From: Providencia stuartii
GTDB taxonomy: Bacteria > Pseudomonadota > Gammaproteobacteria > Enterobacterales > Enterobacteriaceae
NCBI RefSeq assembly: GCF_029277985.1
Contig: NZ_CP119546.1
Span: 3,534,001 to 3,598,000 of the forward strand
Length of the DNA: 64,000 bases
Direction: 5' to 3'
Shown here: positions 1-8,477 of the stretch, one piece after another
Position numbering within the stretch: the first letter of the stretch is position 1
How the letters are laid out: each line of letters opens with the position of its first letter
The notes under the pieces: model-generated
Seen by the model: the letters and a program-made list of their open reading frames with translations, nothing else
The model's database searches: none
Told to the model about the DNA's origin: nothing
Translations under genes and position numbers: made by a program

Positions 1-12
1 ATAAATTGTCCA

Positions 13-41
13 TTGAGGATACGCCAGTAAATACCTATAGT
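13..41 (+). promoter_or_regulatory. gcvB promoter
   Basis: A sigma70-type promoter is visible: -35 TTGAGG at 13-18, a 17-bp spacer, and -10 TATAGT at 36-41. The -10 box ends 6 bp before the first base of the GcvB RNA at 48. In E. coli this promoter is activated by GcvA from a divergent gene; gcvA would lie left of the window. Confidence 0.8.
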
Positions 42-47
42 ATGCGC

Positions 48-250
48 ACTTCCTAAGCCGGAACGAAAAGTTACAGAGTTTGGTTACTTTGAAACTTTTG
101 GCTTTGTGGTTGTGATGTTGTGTTTGCAAGTTGTCTGGGAATGCCAGACTTTGTAGCTTTAGCTACTGTTTTTTTCACTTCCTGTACATTTACCCTGTCT
201 GTCCATAGTGATTTTTGTGATGCACCGCCTAAGTTGCGGTGCTTTTTTTT
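48..250 (+). ncRNA. gcvB: GcvB small regulatory RNA
   Basis: This is the Hfq-dependent sRNA that represses many amino-acid and peptide transport mRNAs. The 5' end, the G/U-rich R1 seed (about 106-127), the block containing ACTTCCTGTACATTTACC, and the 3' terminator all match the E. coli RNA as I remember it. An internal hairpin (GTAGC-ttta-GCTAC, 153-166) followed by a T run at 169-175 would give the known short form. The second hairpin, GCACCGC/GCGGTGC at 222-242 followed by eight T, ends the full-length form of about 203 nt. R1 appears about 8 nt shorter than in E. coli, lacking one TTGTTGTG-like unit. The small open frames crossing this stretch are not genes. Confidence 0.93.
222..250 (+). 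terminator. gcvB rho-independent terminator
   Basis: A perfect 7-bp stem, GCACCGC (222-228) with GCGGTGC (236-242), has a 7-nt loop and is followed directly by T8. It forms the 3' end of GcvB. Confidence 0.92.
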
Positions 251-559
251 GCAGACAAGCAAAAGAAAAAATCTAAAAAAGACAACGTGTAAACAAGTTT
301 ACAGAAAATCTTCATCGTTAGATATTTAAGATTAATCTTGAAGTTAACGTAATGAGATATCTCGTCACCAATAATGATAAAAGAAAAGTGATTGCAATCT
401 GTCGCAAAAGACATAATCATTCCAAAATACTTTCTAAATTTCTCGCACCATCACGGGTCACCATCAAAAATTAACACAATAAAAAGTGCAGCGCGTAAAT
501 TTAAAAAGTATTAACAACGTCGGTTAAAAAAACACATATTCAGACAAAGAACACATACA
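251..559. other. gcvB-csdA intergenic region, no gene seen
   Basis: About 309 bp of AT-rich sequence without a credible open frame. In E. coli the small lipoprotein gene ygdI sits between gcvB and csdA; nothing like it is here. The csdA promoter must lie in the right-hand part, but I could not pick a convincing -35/-10 pair. Confidence 0.6.
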
Positions 560-1768
560 ATGGATCATTTTTCTGCCAAGCAGTTTCGAGAACAATTTCC
601 CGCTATCCAGTCTCATACCGTTCACCTAGATAGTGCCGCGACAGCCTTAAAACCAATCTCCATGTCTCAAGCCTCAAATGACTACTATCTCCACTCTGGT
701 AGTTCAGTTTATCGCGGGCAATCTCCTGAATCATTGAGAATAACTCAAAATTACGAACAAGGCCGAGTACGTGTTGCGAAATTGATTAACGCAGAAGATG
801 AAAACACAATTATTTGGACGCGCGGCACCACAGAATCTATTAATCTTATTGCGCAAAGCTATTTTAGGCATCATTTAAAGCCTAATGATGAAATTATTGT
901 CAGCGAATTAGAACACCATTCAAATTTACTGCCTTGGCTAATCCTCGCTCAGCAAACGGGCGCAAAAATAATCAAATGGCCGATCAATCAAGACCAAACT
1001 CTACATATTGAGAAATTGAAGCAATTGCTTACCCCTAATAGCAAAGTGATTGCTATCACTCAAATGTCAAACGTAACAGGCTATCAACCGGATTTAACAG
1101 CGATTACTTCACTGGCACATAAGGCAGGTGCTCTCGTTGTCGTTGATGGCGCACAAGGCGTTGTACATAGCCCAATGGATGTTTGTGCCATGGATATCGA
1201 CTTTTATGCTTTCTCCGCTCACAAACTTTATGGACCGACTGGCCTAGGGGTTTGTTACGGTAAACCTAATTTACTGGCAGCAATGTCTCCTTGGCACGGC
1301 GGCGGAAAAATGCTGTCAGAAGTCAGTTTTGACCACTTTACCCCTGCTCCTATTCCCCATTGTTTTGAGGCTGGTACACCGAATATTGCTGGGGTCATCG
1401 CTTTTTCAGCGACGCTGGATTGGTTATCTGAAATCGATTTACACCACCGTGAGGCGCATTGCTGCTCATTGATAAATTATGCCCATGAGCAACTGAAATC
1501 ACTCCCAGGATTTACTTGCTACAGCGAACCCAATACCCCTTTGCTTTCCTTCAATTTTGACGGCATACACCATAGTGATTTGGGCCTATTATTGACTGAA
1601 CAAAAAATTGCATTACGCTATGGGCAACATTGTGCGCAACCATTAATGGATGCACTCGATATTAGAGGCTGCTTACGTATTTCTGTCATGCCATACAATA
1701 ATCTGCAAGATATTGATAAATTTATTAATGCGCTAAAGTTTGCACTCTCAATACTGAATGATGAATAA
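560..1768 (+). CDS. csdA: Cysteine desulfurase CsdA
   Basis: PLP-dependent class V aminotransferase-fold enzyme that removes sulfur from cysteine (or cysteine sulfinate) and passes the persulfide to CsdE. The 402-aa length matches E. coli CsdA (401). The PLP lysine is K222 in SAHKLYGPTG, and the persulfide cysteine is C358 in RYGQHCAQPL. The DGAQG (196-200) and TRGTTES motifs are also present. The start is ATG with only a weak purine stretch upstream, but the N-terminus aligns with the E. coli protein. It is followed after 9 bp by csdE, its sulfur acceptor, so the two form an operon; tcdA, which uses this sulfur pathway in ct6A formation, converges from the other side. I am very sure of the family; SufS and IscS are less similar. 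Confidence 0.95.
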   Translation: MDHFSAKQFREQFPAIQSHTVHLDSAATALKPISMSQASNDYYLHSGSSVYRGQSPESLRITQNYEQGRVRVAKLINAEDENTIIWTRGTTESINLIAQSYFRHHLKPNDEIIVSELEHHSNLLPWLILAQQTGAKIIKWPINQDQTLHIEKLKQLLTPNSKVIAITQMSNVTGYQPDLTAITSLAHKAGALVVVDGAQGVVHSPMDVCAMDIDFYAFSAHKLYGPTGLGVCYGKPNLLAAMSPWHGGGKMLSEVSFDHFTPAPIPHCFEAGTPNIAGVIAFSATLDWLSEIDLHHREAHCCSLINYAHEQLKSLPGFTCYSEPNTPLLSFNFDGIHHSDLGLLLTEQKIALRYGQHCAQPLMDALDIRGCLRISVMPYNNLQDIDKFINALKFALSILNDE

Positions 1769-1777
1769 GGAAGCCTA

Positions 1778-2239
1778 ATGACTTCAATAACACCAACATT
1801 TGCGCCGCATCCTTTTGGAACAGAACTGAAAATTGAGGCAATAGTAGAGCAATTTTCAACACAAAAGGCGTGGGAAGATAAATATCGTTCACTCATCCAA
1901 CTTGCTCGCCAATTACCAACGCTGACTGAAGAACAGAAACAACACACTCAGGAAGTGAAAGGATGTGAAAATAGAGTTTGGATTGGCGCGAGATTGAATG
2001 ACGACAACACCTTCCATTTTTACGGTGATAGTGAAGGACGCGTCGTTAAAGGGTTGTTTGCGATTTTATTAGCGGCGGTAGAACACAAAACCAGTCAAGA
2101 AATCCTTGCTATCGATTTTAAAGAGATCCTCAATAGCACTGGGTTGTCTGGTCAGTTAAGCGAATCACGACAAAATGGAATAGCCGCATTAATCACGACT
2201 ATCCGTAATTTTGCTAGCGAAATGACACCTACCGAATAA
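1778..2239 (+). CDS. csdE: Sulfur acceptor protein CsdE
   Basis: SufE-like cytoplasmic protein that takes persulfide sulfur from CsdA and hands it on, including to the TcdA-dependent tRNA modification route. It has 153 aa against 147 in E. coli. The acceptor cysteine is C63 in VKGCENRVW, the SufE/CsdE signature. A good ribosome site (AAGGAAG) precedes the ATG at a normal distance, and the gene starts 9 bp after the csdA stop, so co-translation is likely. It ends close to the convergent tcdA, with only about 25 bp between. Confidence 0.93.
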   Translation: MTSITPTFAPHPFGTELKIEAIVEQFSTQKAWEDKYRSLIQLARQLPTLTEEQKQHTQEVKGCENRVWIGARLNDDNTFHFYGDSEGRVVKGLFAILLAAVEHKTSQEILAIDFKEILNSTGLSGQLSESRQNGIAALITTIRNFASEMTPTE

Positions 2240-2264
2240 TGCACTAGAGGCTATTGCTATAGCC

Positions 2265-3083
2265 TCAGTTGCTTGCTCTATTTTCTCGCTCTAATTTTGC
2301 AACCATCTTTTTAAGCGCATGTGAAACAGCAATAAATCCAAAACTTGCCGTGACCATCGTTGCCGCGCCAAAGCCTGAGGCGCAATCCATTCTTTTGGAA
2401 CCGTCGGCAGTACTCTTAGCAGCACAGACTGAGCCATCACTTTGTGGATAGACTAATTGTTCCGTTGAAAAGACACAATCTATGCCTAATTTACCTTTGC
2501 TATTTTTAACCACATTAAAATCAGATTTTAAACGTTCCCGTAATTTAGCCGCGAGCGGGTCTTGAACGGTTTTTGCCAAATCGGTTACTTGAATTTGCGT
2601 TGGATCGATCTGTCCGCCTGCGCCTCCCGTCGTGATGACAGGAATTTTATAACGACGGCAATAGGCTAACAACGCCGCTTTAGGCCTGACACTATCAATC
2701 GCATCAATCACATAATCAAACCCAGTCGAGAGCAATTCTGCCACATTGTCTACCGTCACAAAATCATCAACAATATTCACTGTACATTCAGGGTTGATTT
2801 CGAGCAGCCTAGCTTGCATCACTGAAACTTTTGGCTGACCAATCGTTGATTTTAGGGCATGCAACTGGCGATTAGTGTTAGTGACACAGATATCGTCCAT
2901 GTCAATCAGCGTAATCGCGCCTATTCCAGTTCGAGCCAAGGCTTCAGCAGCCCAAACCCCGACCCCTCCAACGCCAATAACACAAACATGGGAGCGGGCA
3001 AAAAGCGATAATGCATGTTGTCCATAAAGGCGCCCGATCCCAGCAAAGCGCTGCATCCAAGCATCTGAAAGCTTAGTTTGCAT
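2265..3083 (-). CDS. tcdA: tRNA threonylcarbamoyladenosine dehydratase TcdA (CsdL)
   Basis: E1-like (ThiF/MoeB superfamily) ATP-dependent enzyme that cyclises t6A37 of tRNA to ct6A. It has 272 aa from this ATG, against 268 in E. coli. The nucleotide-binding glycine loop VIGVGGVG lies at about 35-42, and the ThiF-like block around NTNRQ and the catalytic-cysteine region DCASGFG are present. Start choice: the frame stays open to TTG codons at 3095 and 3089. AAGG sits about 12 nt before this ATG but only 6 nt before the TTG at 3089, so an upstream TTG start cannot be excluded. It is convergent with csdA-csdE, whose products supply its sulfur-relay partner. Confidence 0.92.
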   Translation of the reverse strand: MQTKLSDAWMQRFAGIGRLYGQHALSLFARSHVCVIGVGGVGVWAAEALARTGIGAITLIDMDDICVTNTNRQLHALKSTIGQPKVSVMQARLLEINPECTVNIVDDFVTVDNVAELLSTGFDYVIDAIDSVRPKAALLAYCRRYKIPVITTGGAGGQIDPTQIQVTDLAKTVQDPLAAKLRERLKSDFNVVKNSKGKLGIDCVFSTEQLVYPQSDGSVCAAKSTADGSKRMDCASGFGAATMVTASFGFIAVSHALKKMVAKLERENRASN

Positions 3084-3104
3084 AGTCAATAACAACCTTA
3101 ATAA

Positions 3105-4196
3105 CTACTTGCTACCGAACAGTGGCTGGCTCTTTTTCAAGACCCACACTCTTCCGTAATGATTATAATAACCGGCCATTTTTCCTGCCTCATGGCCTGT
3201 TCCATGATAAATATCGAAATGATGACCTTTAATCGCACCACCAACATCTAAGGCAATCATCATACGCATTTCATAGCGTCCCGTAAATTTACCTGTGTTA
3301 TCAAGTACTGGAATCTCTGCCAACAGCGCTGTGCCTGGGGGGATAAGGGTTTTATCTGAAGCAACTGACGCTTTAGCGATTAACGGAACCGCGCTCGCTC
3401 CTCTGACTGGCACAAATGATTGTGGCTTAAAGAAGACAAAAGAAGTATTTTCCTCAAGCAATTGGCGCACTTCTTGTTCGCTATGACTATTGGCCCAATC
3501 ATGGATGGCTTGCAGTGACATTTTTTCTAGGGGTACTTCACCGCGGTCAACAAGCACTTTACCAATACTCTTATAAGCATGGCCATTTTTACCTGCATAA
3601 CCAAAGAAATTCAAAGGGCTACCATCGCCAAAGTCAACATAACCGCTACCTTGAACTTCCATCATAAAATTATCGATAGCAGAATTACTGTAAGCTAAAA
3701 TTAAATTGTCACTTAAAGCGCCATTATAAATCGCGGCTCGACTTGGTAAGCGTTTTTTCCCCTTTGGCGGCATTCCATACAAGGGATGCTGAAAAGCGCC
3801 CTGCTTTGTGCGGCGCGCTTCAATAACTGGGGTGTAATACCCTGTAAATTGTACGTTGCCATAATTATCGACACCTTCCATTTGGAATGCCGTTAAATTG
3901 AAATTAGTCAGCTTTTTCGGGTCTCCTCCTGCCATTAACCAATTTTCGATAGCATGGTAGGTGTCATTGTTATTTTGAAATAAACGCGGCGATGCATTTT
4001 TGATTTCATAAACTTGCTGACTAAAATCGTGTGAATTGATAGGGCGTCCTTGAACATTCAGTTGACTGACTTGCTGAAGGTCTTGATTTAAACGTCCATC
4101 TTTATATTGCTGTCCTTTGTCTGTCGGATGAGACTGACAGCCAACAAGCAAAGTAACAAGCGCACTTGCTATACACCACTTTTTCCATAATTTCAT
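3105..4196 (-). CDS. mltA: Membrane-bound lytic murein transglycosylase A
   Basis: Outer-membrane lipoprotein that cleaves peptidoglycan glycan strands to form 1,6-anhydromuropeptides. It has 363 aa (E. coli 365). A lipoprotein signal ends in LVGC with C20 as the lipidated residue. The C-terminal 3D domain holds the two conserved aspartates in LDVGGAIKG and HFDIYHG (about D317 and D328), the second being the usual catalytic acid. The start is an ATG giving a perfect signal peptide. It lies 21 bp upstream of tcdA on the same strand, so the two may be cotranscribed. Confidence 0.95.
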   Translation of the reverse strand: MKLWKKWCIASALVTLLVGCQSHPTDKGQQYKDGRLNQDLQQVSQLNVQGRPINSHDFSQQVYEIKNASPRLFQNNNDTYHAIENWLMAGGDPKKLTNFNLTAFQMEGVDNYGNVQFTGYYTPVIEARRTKQGAFQHPLYGMPPKGKKRLPSRAAIYNGALSDNLILAYSNSAIDNFMMEVQGSGYVDFGDGSPLNFFGYAGKNGHAYKSIGKVLVDRGEVPLEKMSLQAIHDWANSHSEQEVRQLLEENTSFVFFKPQSFVPVRGASAVPLIAKASVASDKTLIPPGTALLAEIPVLDNTGKFTGRYEMRMMIALDVGGAIKGHHFDIYHGTGHEAGKMAGYYNHYGRVWVLKKSQPLFGSK

Positions 4197-4556
4197 ATGA
4201 TATCGCCCACATCAATCCAATATGAAGCGCACAATAGCAAACCCCAATAAATAATGAAACGGCTAATCATATATATACTCATGGTCGCTAGAATGGTTTC
4301 AACCTAATTTCCCAAAAATGCTACTGAACACAGGCTCTATCGGCATCGTGAATTCATTTTATTGTCGATAAATTATCCAGTTAAACGTTTTTAAGTAGAA
4401 CCTTAGACAAAACCCATTACGACTTCAATGATTGCCCCTAACGATTAAAAAAACACCACAACGATGATATTTTGTTCTATCTGTGCTGGATTTTGAAAAA
4501 AAAACACAAAAAAACTTGCATCAGATCTCATCCCGAGTATAGTGCCCGCTATCGGA
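4197..4556. other. mltA / tRNA intergenic region
   Basis: About 360 bp between the mltA start and the first initiator tRNA. It holds the mltA upstream region on the left and the tRNA promoter at its right edge (4516-4543). An antisense open frame running in from the tRNA genes is not credible. I see no other gene or strong hairpin. Confidence 0.6.
4516..4543 (+). promoter_or_regulatory. Promoter of the initiator tRNA operon
   Basis: TTGCAT (4516-4521), a 16-bp spacer and TATAGT (4538-4543), followed by the GC-rich stretch GTGCCCGC. A GC-rich discriminator of this kind is typical of stable-RNA promoters under stringent control. The first tRNA begins 13 bp further on. Confidence 0.7.
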
Positions 4557-4633
<77 letters not shown>

Positions 4634-4663
4634 ATAAAAAATCAGCATCAAAAATATTTCAGG

Positions 4664-4740
<77 letters not shown>

Positions 4741-4769
4741 ATATCCCCTGTTATATTGACCTCTTCAGT

Positions 4770-4846
<77 letters not shown>

Positions 4847-4950
4847 CTTGTTATACTTCCCTTATCTTCCCAAACCTACCATGAAAGAAAAAAGGTGACT
4901 CACTTTTCAGTTCATCACCCTACACTATTTTAAATTTTGCAATACAGAAA

Positions 4951-6204
4951 CTAATTTCTAATCGCTAACTCACCACCATTACGGAAATAAGCTTTAATTC
5001 CTTGAAAAATAGACTCTGCCATTTGTTGCTGGAACTTAGCTGTTTTCAGCTTACGCTCTTCTTCCAAATTACTAATGAAAGCCGTTTCCACGAGAATTGA
5101 TGGGATCTCTGGTGCTTTTAGTACCGCAAAGCCCGCCTGATCGACTTTGTTTTTATGCAGTCGATTGACTTTTCCCATACGTTTTAAAACTTCATCGCCG
5201 AACTTCAAGCTATCATTAATTGTTGCAGTTTGAACTAAGTCGAGCATTGTATGATCCAGATACACATCACCACTTTTGCTAACACCACCAATTAAATCGG
5301 CCTCATTCTGAGTTTGCGCAAGGTAACGTGCAGTATTACTTGTCGCCCCTTTCGTCGATAGTGCGAATACAGAAGAACCATGAGCAGAGCGATTCGTGAA
5401 AGCATCCGCGTGAATAGACACAAACAGGTCTGCTTGCATTTTACGAGCCTTAGCGACCCTAACTTTCAATGGAATAAACACATCTTCATTACGGGTCATA
5501 TAGGCACGCATTTTAGGATCTTTATCAATCAACGCCTTCAAACGCCGTGCAATTTGTAACACAACATCTTTTTCGCGTGTTTTATATTTGCCCATCGCTC
5601 CGGGGTCTTCACCGCCGTGCCCTGGGTCAATCATAATGATAATTGGGCGATCAGTTCCTGCTTTACCGGGCTTTTTGGCCTGAGCAGGCATTTTTTCTTC
5701 TAAATCACCTTTATTATAATCCTCTAGCAAAGCCAACAGAGGGTCATCGGATGTTTCCACACCTTGCCCTGGATAAAAATCCATCACTAAACGGTTTTTA
5801 AACTCGGCAACAGGCCCCATCGTGAAGATCTGTGGGCTAACCTTATTTTTTACTTCAAAAACGAGACGTACAGTTTTCGGGTCAAACTGCCCCACTCTAA
5901 CGAGTTTAAGGTAGGGGTCTCGCGATTGAATCTGAGTTCCCATTTGCTTCAGGATGTTATTCAGTTGTACCCCTTCGAGATCAATCACTATGCGCTCAGG
6001 GTTATGCAATACCAACTGACGATATTTTAATGGAGCATTAGATTCTAGCGTTACGCGCGTATAACTTGATGCCGGCCATATACGCACCGCAATAACATTT
6101 GTATTCGCAGCGAAACCAAATGGGCTGACACTAAGTAACATAACCGCAGCCGCCCCCTGTATAAGGCGACGTTTAGATGGACAGTGATCTTGGTGACTCA
6201 TCAA
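4951..6204 (-). CDS. amiC: N-acetylmuramoyl-L-alanine amidase AmiC
   Basis: Periplasmic zinc amidase that splits septal peptidoglycan during daughter-cell separation, activated by NlpD. It has 417 aa, as in E. coli. The N-terminus carries a twin-arginine-type signal (KRRLIQG at 11-17, then a hydrophobic stretch to about 32), although the motif is KRR rather than the usual SRR. An AMIN domain (about 35-145) that targets the septum is followed by a linker and the Amidase_3 domain (about 187-410). Zinc ligands are H196 (IDPGHGG), E211 and H265 (SIHADAF), and the catalytic Glu lies in LVETAFISN. It is transcribed divergently from argA. Confidence 0.95.
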   Translation of the reverse strand: MMSHQDHCPSKRRLIQGAAAVMLLSVSPFGFAANTNVIAVRIWPASSYTRVTLESNAPLKYRQLVLHNPERIVIDLEGVQLNNILKQMGTQIQSRDPYLKLVRVGQFDPKTVRLVFEVKNKVSPQIFTMGPVAEFKNRLVMDFYPGQGVETSDDPLLALLEDYNKGDLEEKMPAQAKKPGKAGTDRPIIIMIDPGHGGEDPGAMGKYKTREKDVVLQIARRLKALIDKDPKMRAYMTRNEDVFIPLKVRVAKARKMQADLFVSIHADAFTNRSAHGSSVFALSTKGATSNTARYLAQTQNEADLIGGVSKSGDVYLDHTMLDLVQTATINDSLKFGDEVLKRMGKVNRLHKNKVDQAGFAVLKAPEIPSILVETAFISNLEEERKLKTAKFQQQMAESIFQGIKAYFRNGGELAIRN

Positions 6205-6395
6205 TAATTCCGAACCTAAAACTGAATATCAGGTGATTTTAGAATAAAAGCCAAATTGAGGCCAGAAACATAAACTCTAGCGAATCATTCGCATGCTGTC
6301 ATCAAGAATACACATTTAAATATAGAGATATGTAAACTCAAATAATAAAAATGTTACAAGTCTTGTTCTATCTTTTACTTGATATTTATCGCCAA

Positions 6396-6434
6396 AAAGA
6401 ATAAAAATACATTAATTGCGAATAAAAATTCAAT
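6396..6434 (+). promoter_or_regulatory. Tandem ARG boxes (ArgR operator) before argA
   Basis: Two 18-bp sites resemble the ArgR box: 6396-6413 (core GAATAAAAATAC) and 6417-6434 (core GAATAAAAATTC). They are separated by exactly 3 bp and their centres are 21 bp apart, the standard ArgR hexamer arrangement. They lie just before the ribosome site of argA, so they cover the leader or late promoter region. Inference: arginine-dependent repression of argA, as known in E. coli. Confidence 0.78.
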
Positions 6435-6447
6435 TATGAGGATGGTT

Positions 6448-7791
6448 ATGAAAGAGCGCAGCACCGAGCTGGTTGATGAGTTTCGCCATTCGGTACCTTA
6501 TATTAATGCCCACCGCGGCAAAACATTTATTATTATGCTTGGCGGAGAAGCAATTGCGCATGAAAATTTTCCAAGTATTGTCAATGATATAGGTTTATTA
6601 CATAGCCTTGGCATCCGCATTGTTGTTGTTTACGGCGCTCGCCCTCAGATTGAGAACATCTTGGCTGAACACAATTATGAAGCGGTTTATCATAAACATA
6701 CTCGGGTGACAGATTCGAATACACTTGAATATGTGAAACAAGCTTCAGGCGCTTTATTACTTGATATCACTGCTCGTTTATCGATGAGTCTTAGCAATAC
6801 TCCTTTACAAGGCGCTCACATCAACGTTGTCAGTGGAAACTTTGTCATCGCCCAACCGCTTGGTGTCGATGACGGTATTGATTATTGTCATAGCGGTCGT
6901 ATTCGTCGTATCGATGAAGATGCTATCAATAAGCAACTTGATAATGGTTCTATTGTATTAATTGGGCCAGTTGCAGTTTCTGTAACAGGAGAAAGTTTTA
7001 ATCTCACCTCAGAAGAAATCGCAACTCAGCTTGCAGTCAAAATGAAAGCAGAAAAATTAATAGGATTTTGCTCTTCGCAAGGGGTTGCCGATAAAGAAGG
7101 GAATATTCTATCTGAATTATTTCCCAATGAGGCAGAAAATAGGATCCAAGAGCTGGAAGCTGAAGGCGATTATTATTCAGGAACAGTGCGTTTTTTACGT
7201 GGCGCAGCGAAAGCCTGTCGCCGTGGTGTGCGTCGTAGCCATTTGCTCAGCTACCAAGAAAATGGTTCTTTGATTCAAGAGCTGTTTTCACGCGATGGTA
7301 TCGGTACTCAAATCGTCATGGAAAGTGCAGAGCAAATTCGCCGCGCCAATATTAACGACATTGGTGGTATTCTTGAATTAATCCGCCCACTAGAACAACA
7401 AGGTATTTTAGTTAGGCGTTCAAGAGAACAACTCGAAATGGAAATCGATAAATTTACCATCATTGAACGAGATAATTTAGTCATTGCTTGTGCAGCACTC
7501 TATCCTTACCCAGAAGAAAAACTGGGTGAAATGGCCTGTGTCGCAGTACATCCTGACTATCGTAGTTCTTCGCGGGGAGAAGAACTGCTACACCGCATAG
7601 CGCTACAAGCTAAGCAAATAGGATTAGAAAAATTATTTGTGCTAACGACGCGTAGCATTCATTGGTTTCAAGAAAGAGGCTTTATTCCTGCTGAGATTGA
7701 AATGTTGCCATTGAAAAAACAAGCTTTATATAACTACCAACGCCGCTCAAAAATTTTAATGTTAGATTTAAAAGCGCCTACCGACAAATAA
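6448..7791 (+). CDS. argA: N-acetylglutamate synthase ArgA
   Basis: First enzyme of arginine biosynthesis: acetyl-CoA plus glutamate gives N-acetylglutamate, with feedback inhibition by arginine. The 447 aa from this start compare with 443 in E. coli. An amino-acid-kinase-like domain (about 20-285, with GARPQIE and [13 protein letters not shown]) is followed by a GNAT acetyltransferase domain (about 300-440, with [13 protein letters not shown]). Start choice: GAGG at 6438-6441 lies 6 nt before this ATG; ATGs at 6436 and 6442 overlap or touch the ribosome site, and the frame remains open upstream to a TTG at 6379. Tandem ARG boxes precede it. Confidence 0.95.
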   Translation: MKERSTELVDEFRHSVPYINAHRGKTFIIMLGGEAIAHENFPSIVNDIGLLHSLGIRIVVVYGARPQIENILAEHNYEAVYHKHTRVTDSNTLEYVKQASGALLLDITARLSMSLSNTPLQGAHINVVSGNFVIAQPLGVDDGIDYCHSGRIRRIDEDAINKQLDNGSIVLIGPVAVSVTGESFNLTSEEIATQLAVKMKAEKLIGFCSSQGVADKEGNILSELFPNEAENRIQELEAEGDYYSGTVRFLRGAAKACRRGVRRSHLLSYQENGSLIQELFSRDGIGTQIVMESAEQIRRANINDIGGILELIRPLEQQGILVRRSREQLEMEIDKFTIIERDNLVIACAALYPYPEEKLGEMACVAVHPDYRSSSRGEELLHRIALQAKQIGLEKLFVLTTRSIHWFQERGFIPAEIEMLPLKKQALYNYQRRSKILMLDLKAPTDK

Positions 7792-7802
7792 CGCAAGCCA
7801 AG

Positions 7803-7833
7803 CTAACCTGATCCTTTATTGAGATCAGGTTAG
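7803..7833. terminator. Hairpin between argA and the convergent unknown gene
   Basis: A perfect 11-bp stem, CTAACCTGATC (7803-7813) with GATCAGGTTAG (7823-7833), has a 9-nt loop. There is no long T run on either side (TTATT on the plus strand). It lies between two convergent genes and probably limits read-through both ways. Confidence 0.6.
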
Positions 7834-7850
7834 TTATTCAGTAAATCAGC

Positions 7851-8420
7851 TTAAGCAATTTGGACTACTCGTGATTTCTGGCAGAGTGGCGTACTGTCGA
7901 TAATGGGCTGTAGCAATGCTGACATTTCGGCAAAGGATGAACCATAGAAGTAGAAAGCGGTTTCAGTCGGCCCTTCCCATACCCCATGGATAGCACCAAT
8001 ATCTTCGACAGCCTCATCCATTTTGTCGAAAATATCATTGATATCACTATTCTCATAAACTTCATCAGGCAATTCAGTGCCATTTAAATAGAGTGCTAAG
8101 CCTTCTTCATCACCAAATTCAATTACCGTATCTTCTCCATGCACAATCAATCGAGAACCTTTTGGCGCTAACATAGACGAGAACAATTGAATTATCAGAC
8201 TGATATTTTCGTCGTTAGCCTCAGCCACAGAAAGCTCGATATCACATTCTTCAATTTCACCGCTGTCTGAAAGTAAAGTACCACCTCCAGTCACCTGAAT
8301 ATCTTTATTCATCCCCTGCATGACTTGTGTAAATGCATCTTCTAAATCAGCACGTCTTTCCGGCTCGATTCTCGCTTTCAGTGTTACCGTTAACGCCGTC
8401 ATAGTTGGCTGGTTATCCAT
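7851..8420 (-). CDS. Unrecognised acidic protein downstream of recD
   Basis: A 189-aa cytoplasmic-looking protein without signal peptide or membrane segment, rich in Asp and Glu. I do not recognise the family. The N-terminal half (1-110) has an alternating strand/helix pattern and ends in EFGDEEGLALYLNG. The C-terminal half is marked by LPDEVYENSDIND (about 118-130), WEGPTETAFYFYG (about 148-160) and a final PLCQKSRVVQI. The ribosome site is clear (AAAGG, then ATG after 7-8 nt). It starts 57 bp after recD on the same strand and is the last gene of the recC-ptrA-recB-recD string; E. coli has no gene here. Inference only: it is cotranscribed with recD. A link to RecBCD function is not shown by the sequence. 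Confidence 0.75.
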   Translation of the reverse strand: MDNQPTMTALTVTLKARIEPERRADLEDAFTQVMQGMNKDIQVTGGGTLLSDSGEIEECDIELSVAEANDENISLIIQLFSSMLAPKGSRLIVHGEDTVIEFGDEEGLALYLNGTELPDEVYENSDINDIFDKMDEAVEDIGAIHGVWEGPTETAFYFYGSSFAEMSALLQPIIDSTPLCQKSRVVQIA

Positions 8421-8477
8421 ATTATTACCTTTTGCATTTAAGTCTGATTTACGTAGCCACAGCTACTGCTTGTGACT

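Noticed and set aside
71..329. Open frames over the first 330 bases
   Set aside because: The sequence is the GcvB sRNA with its promoter and terminators; the frames are incidental.
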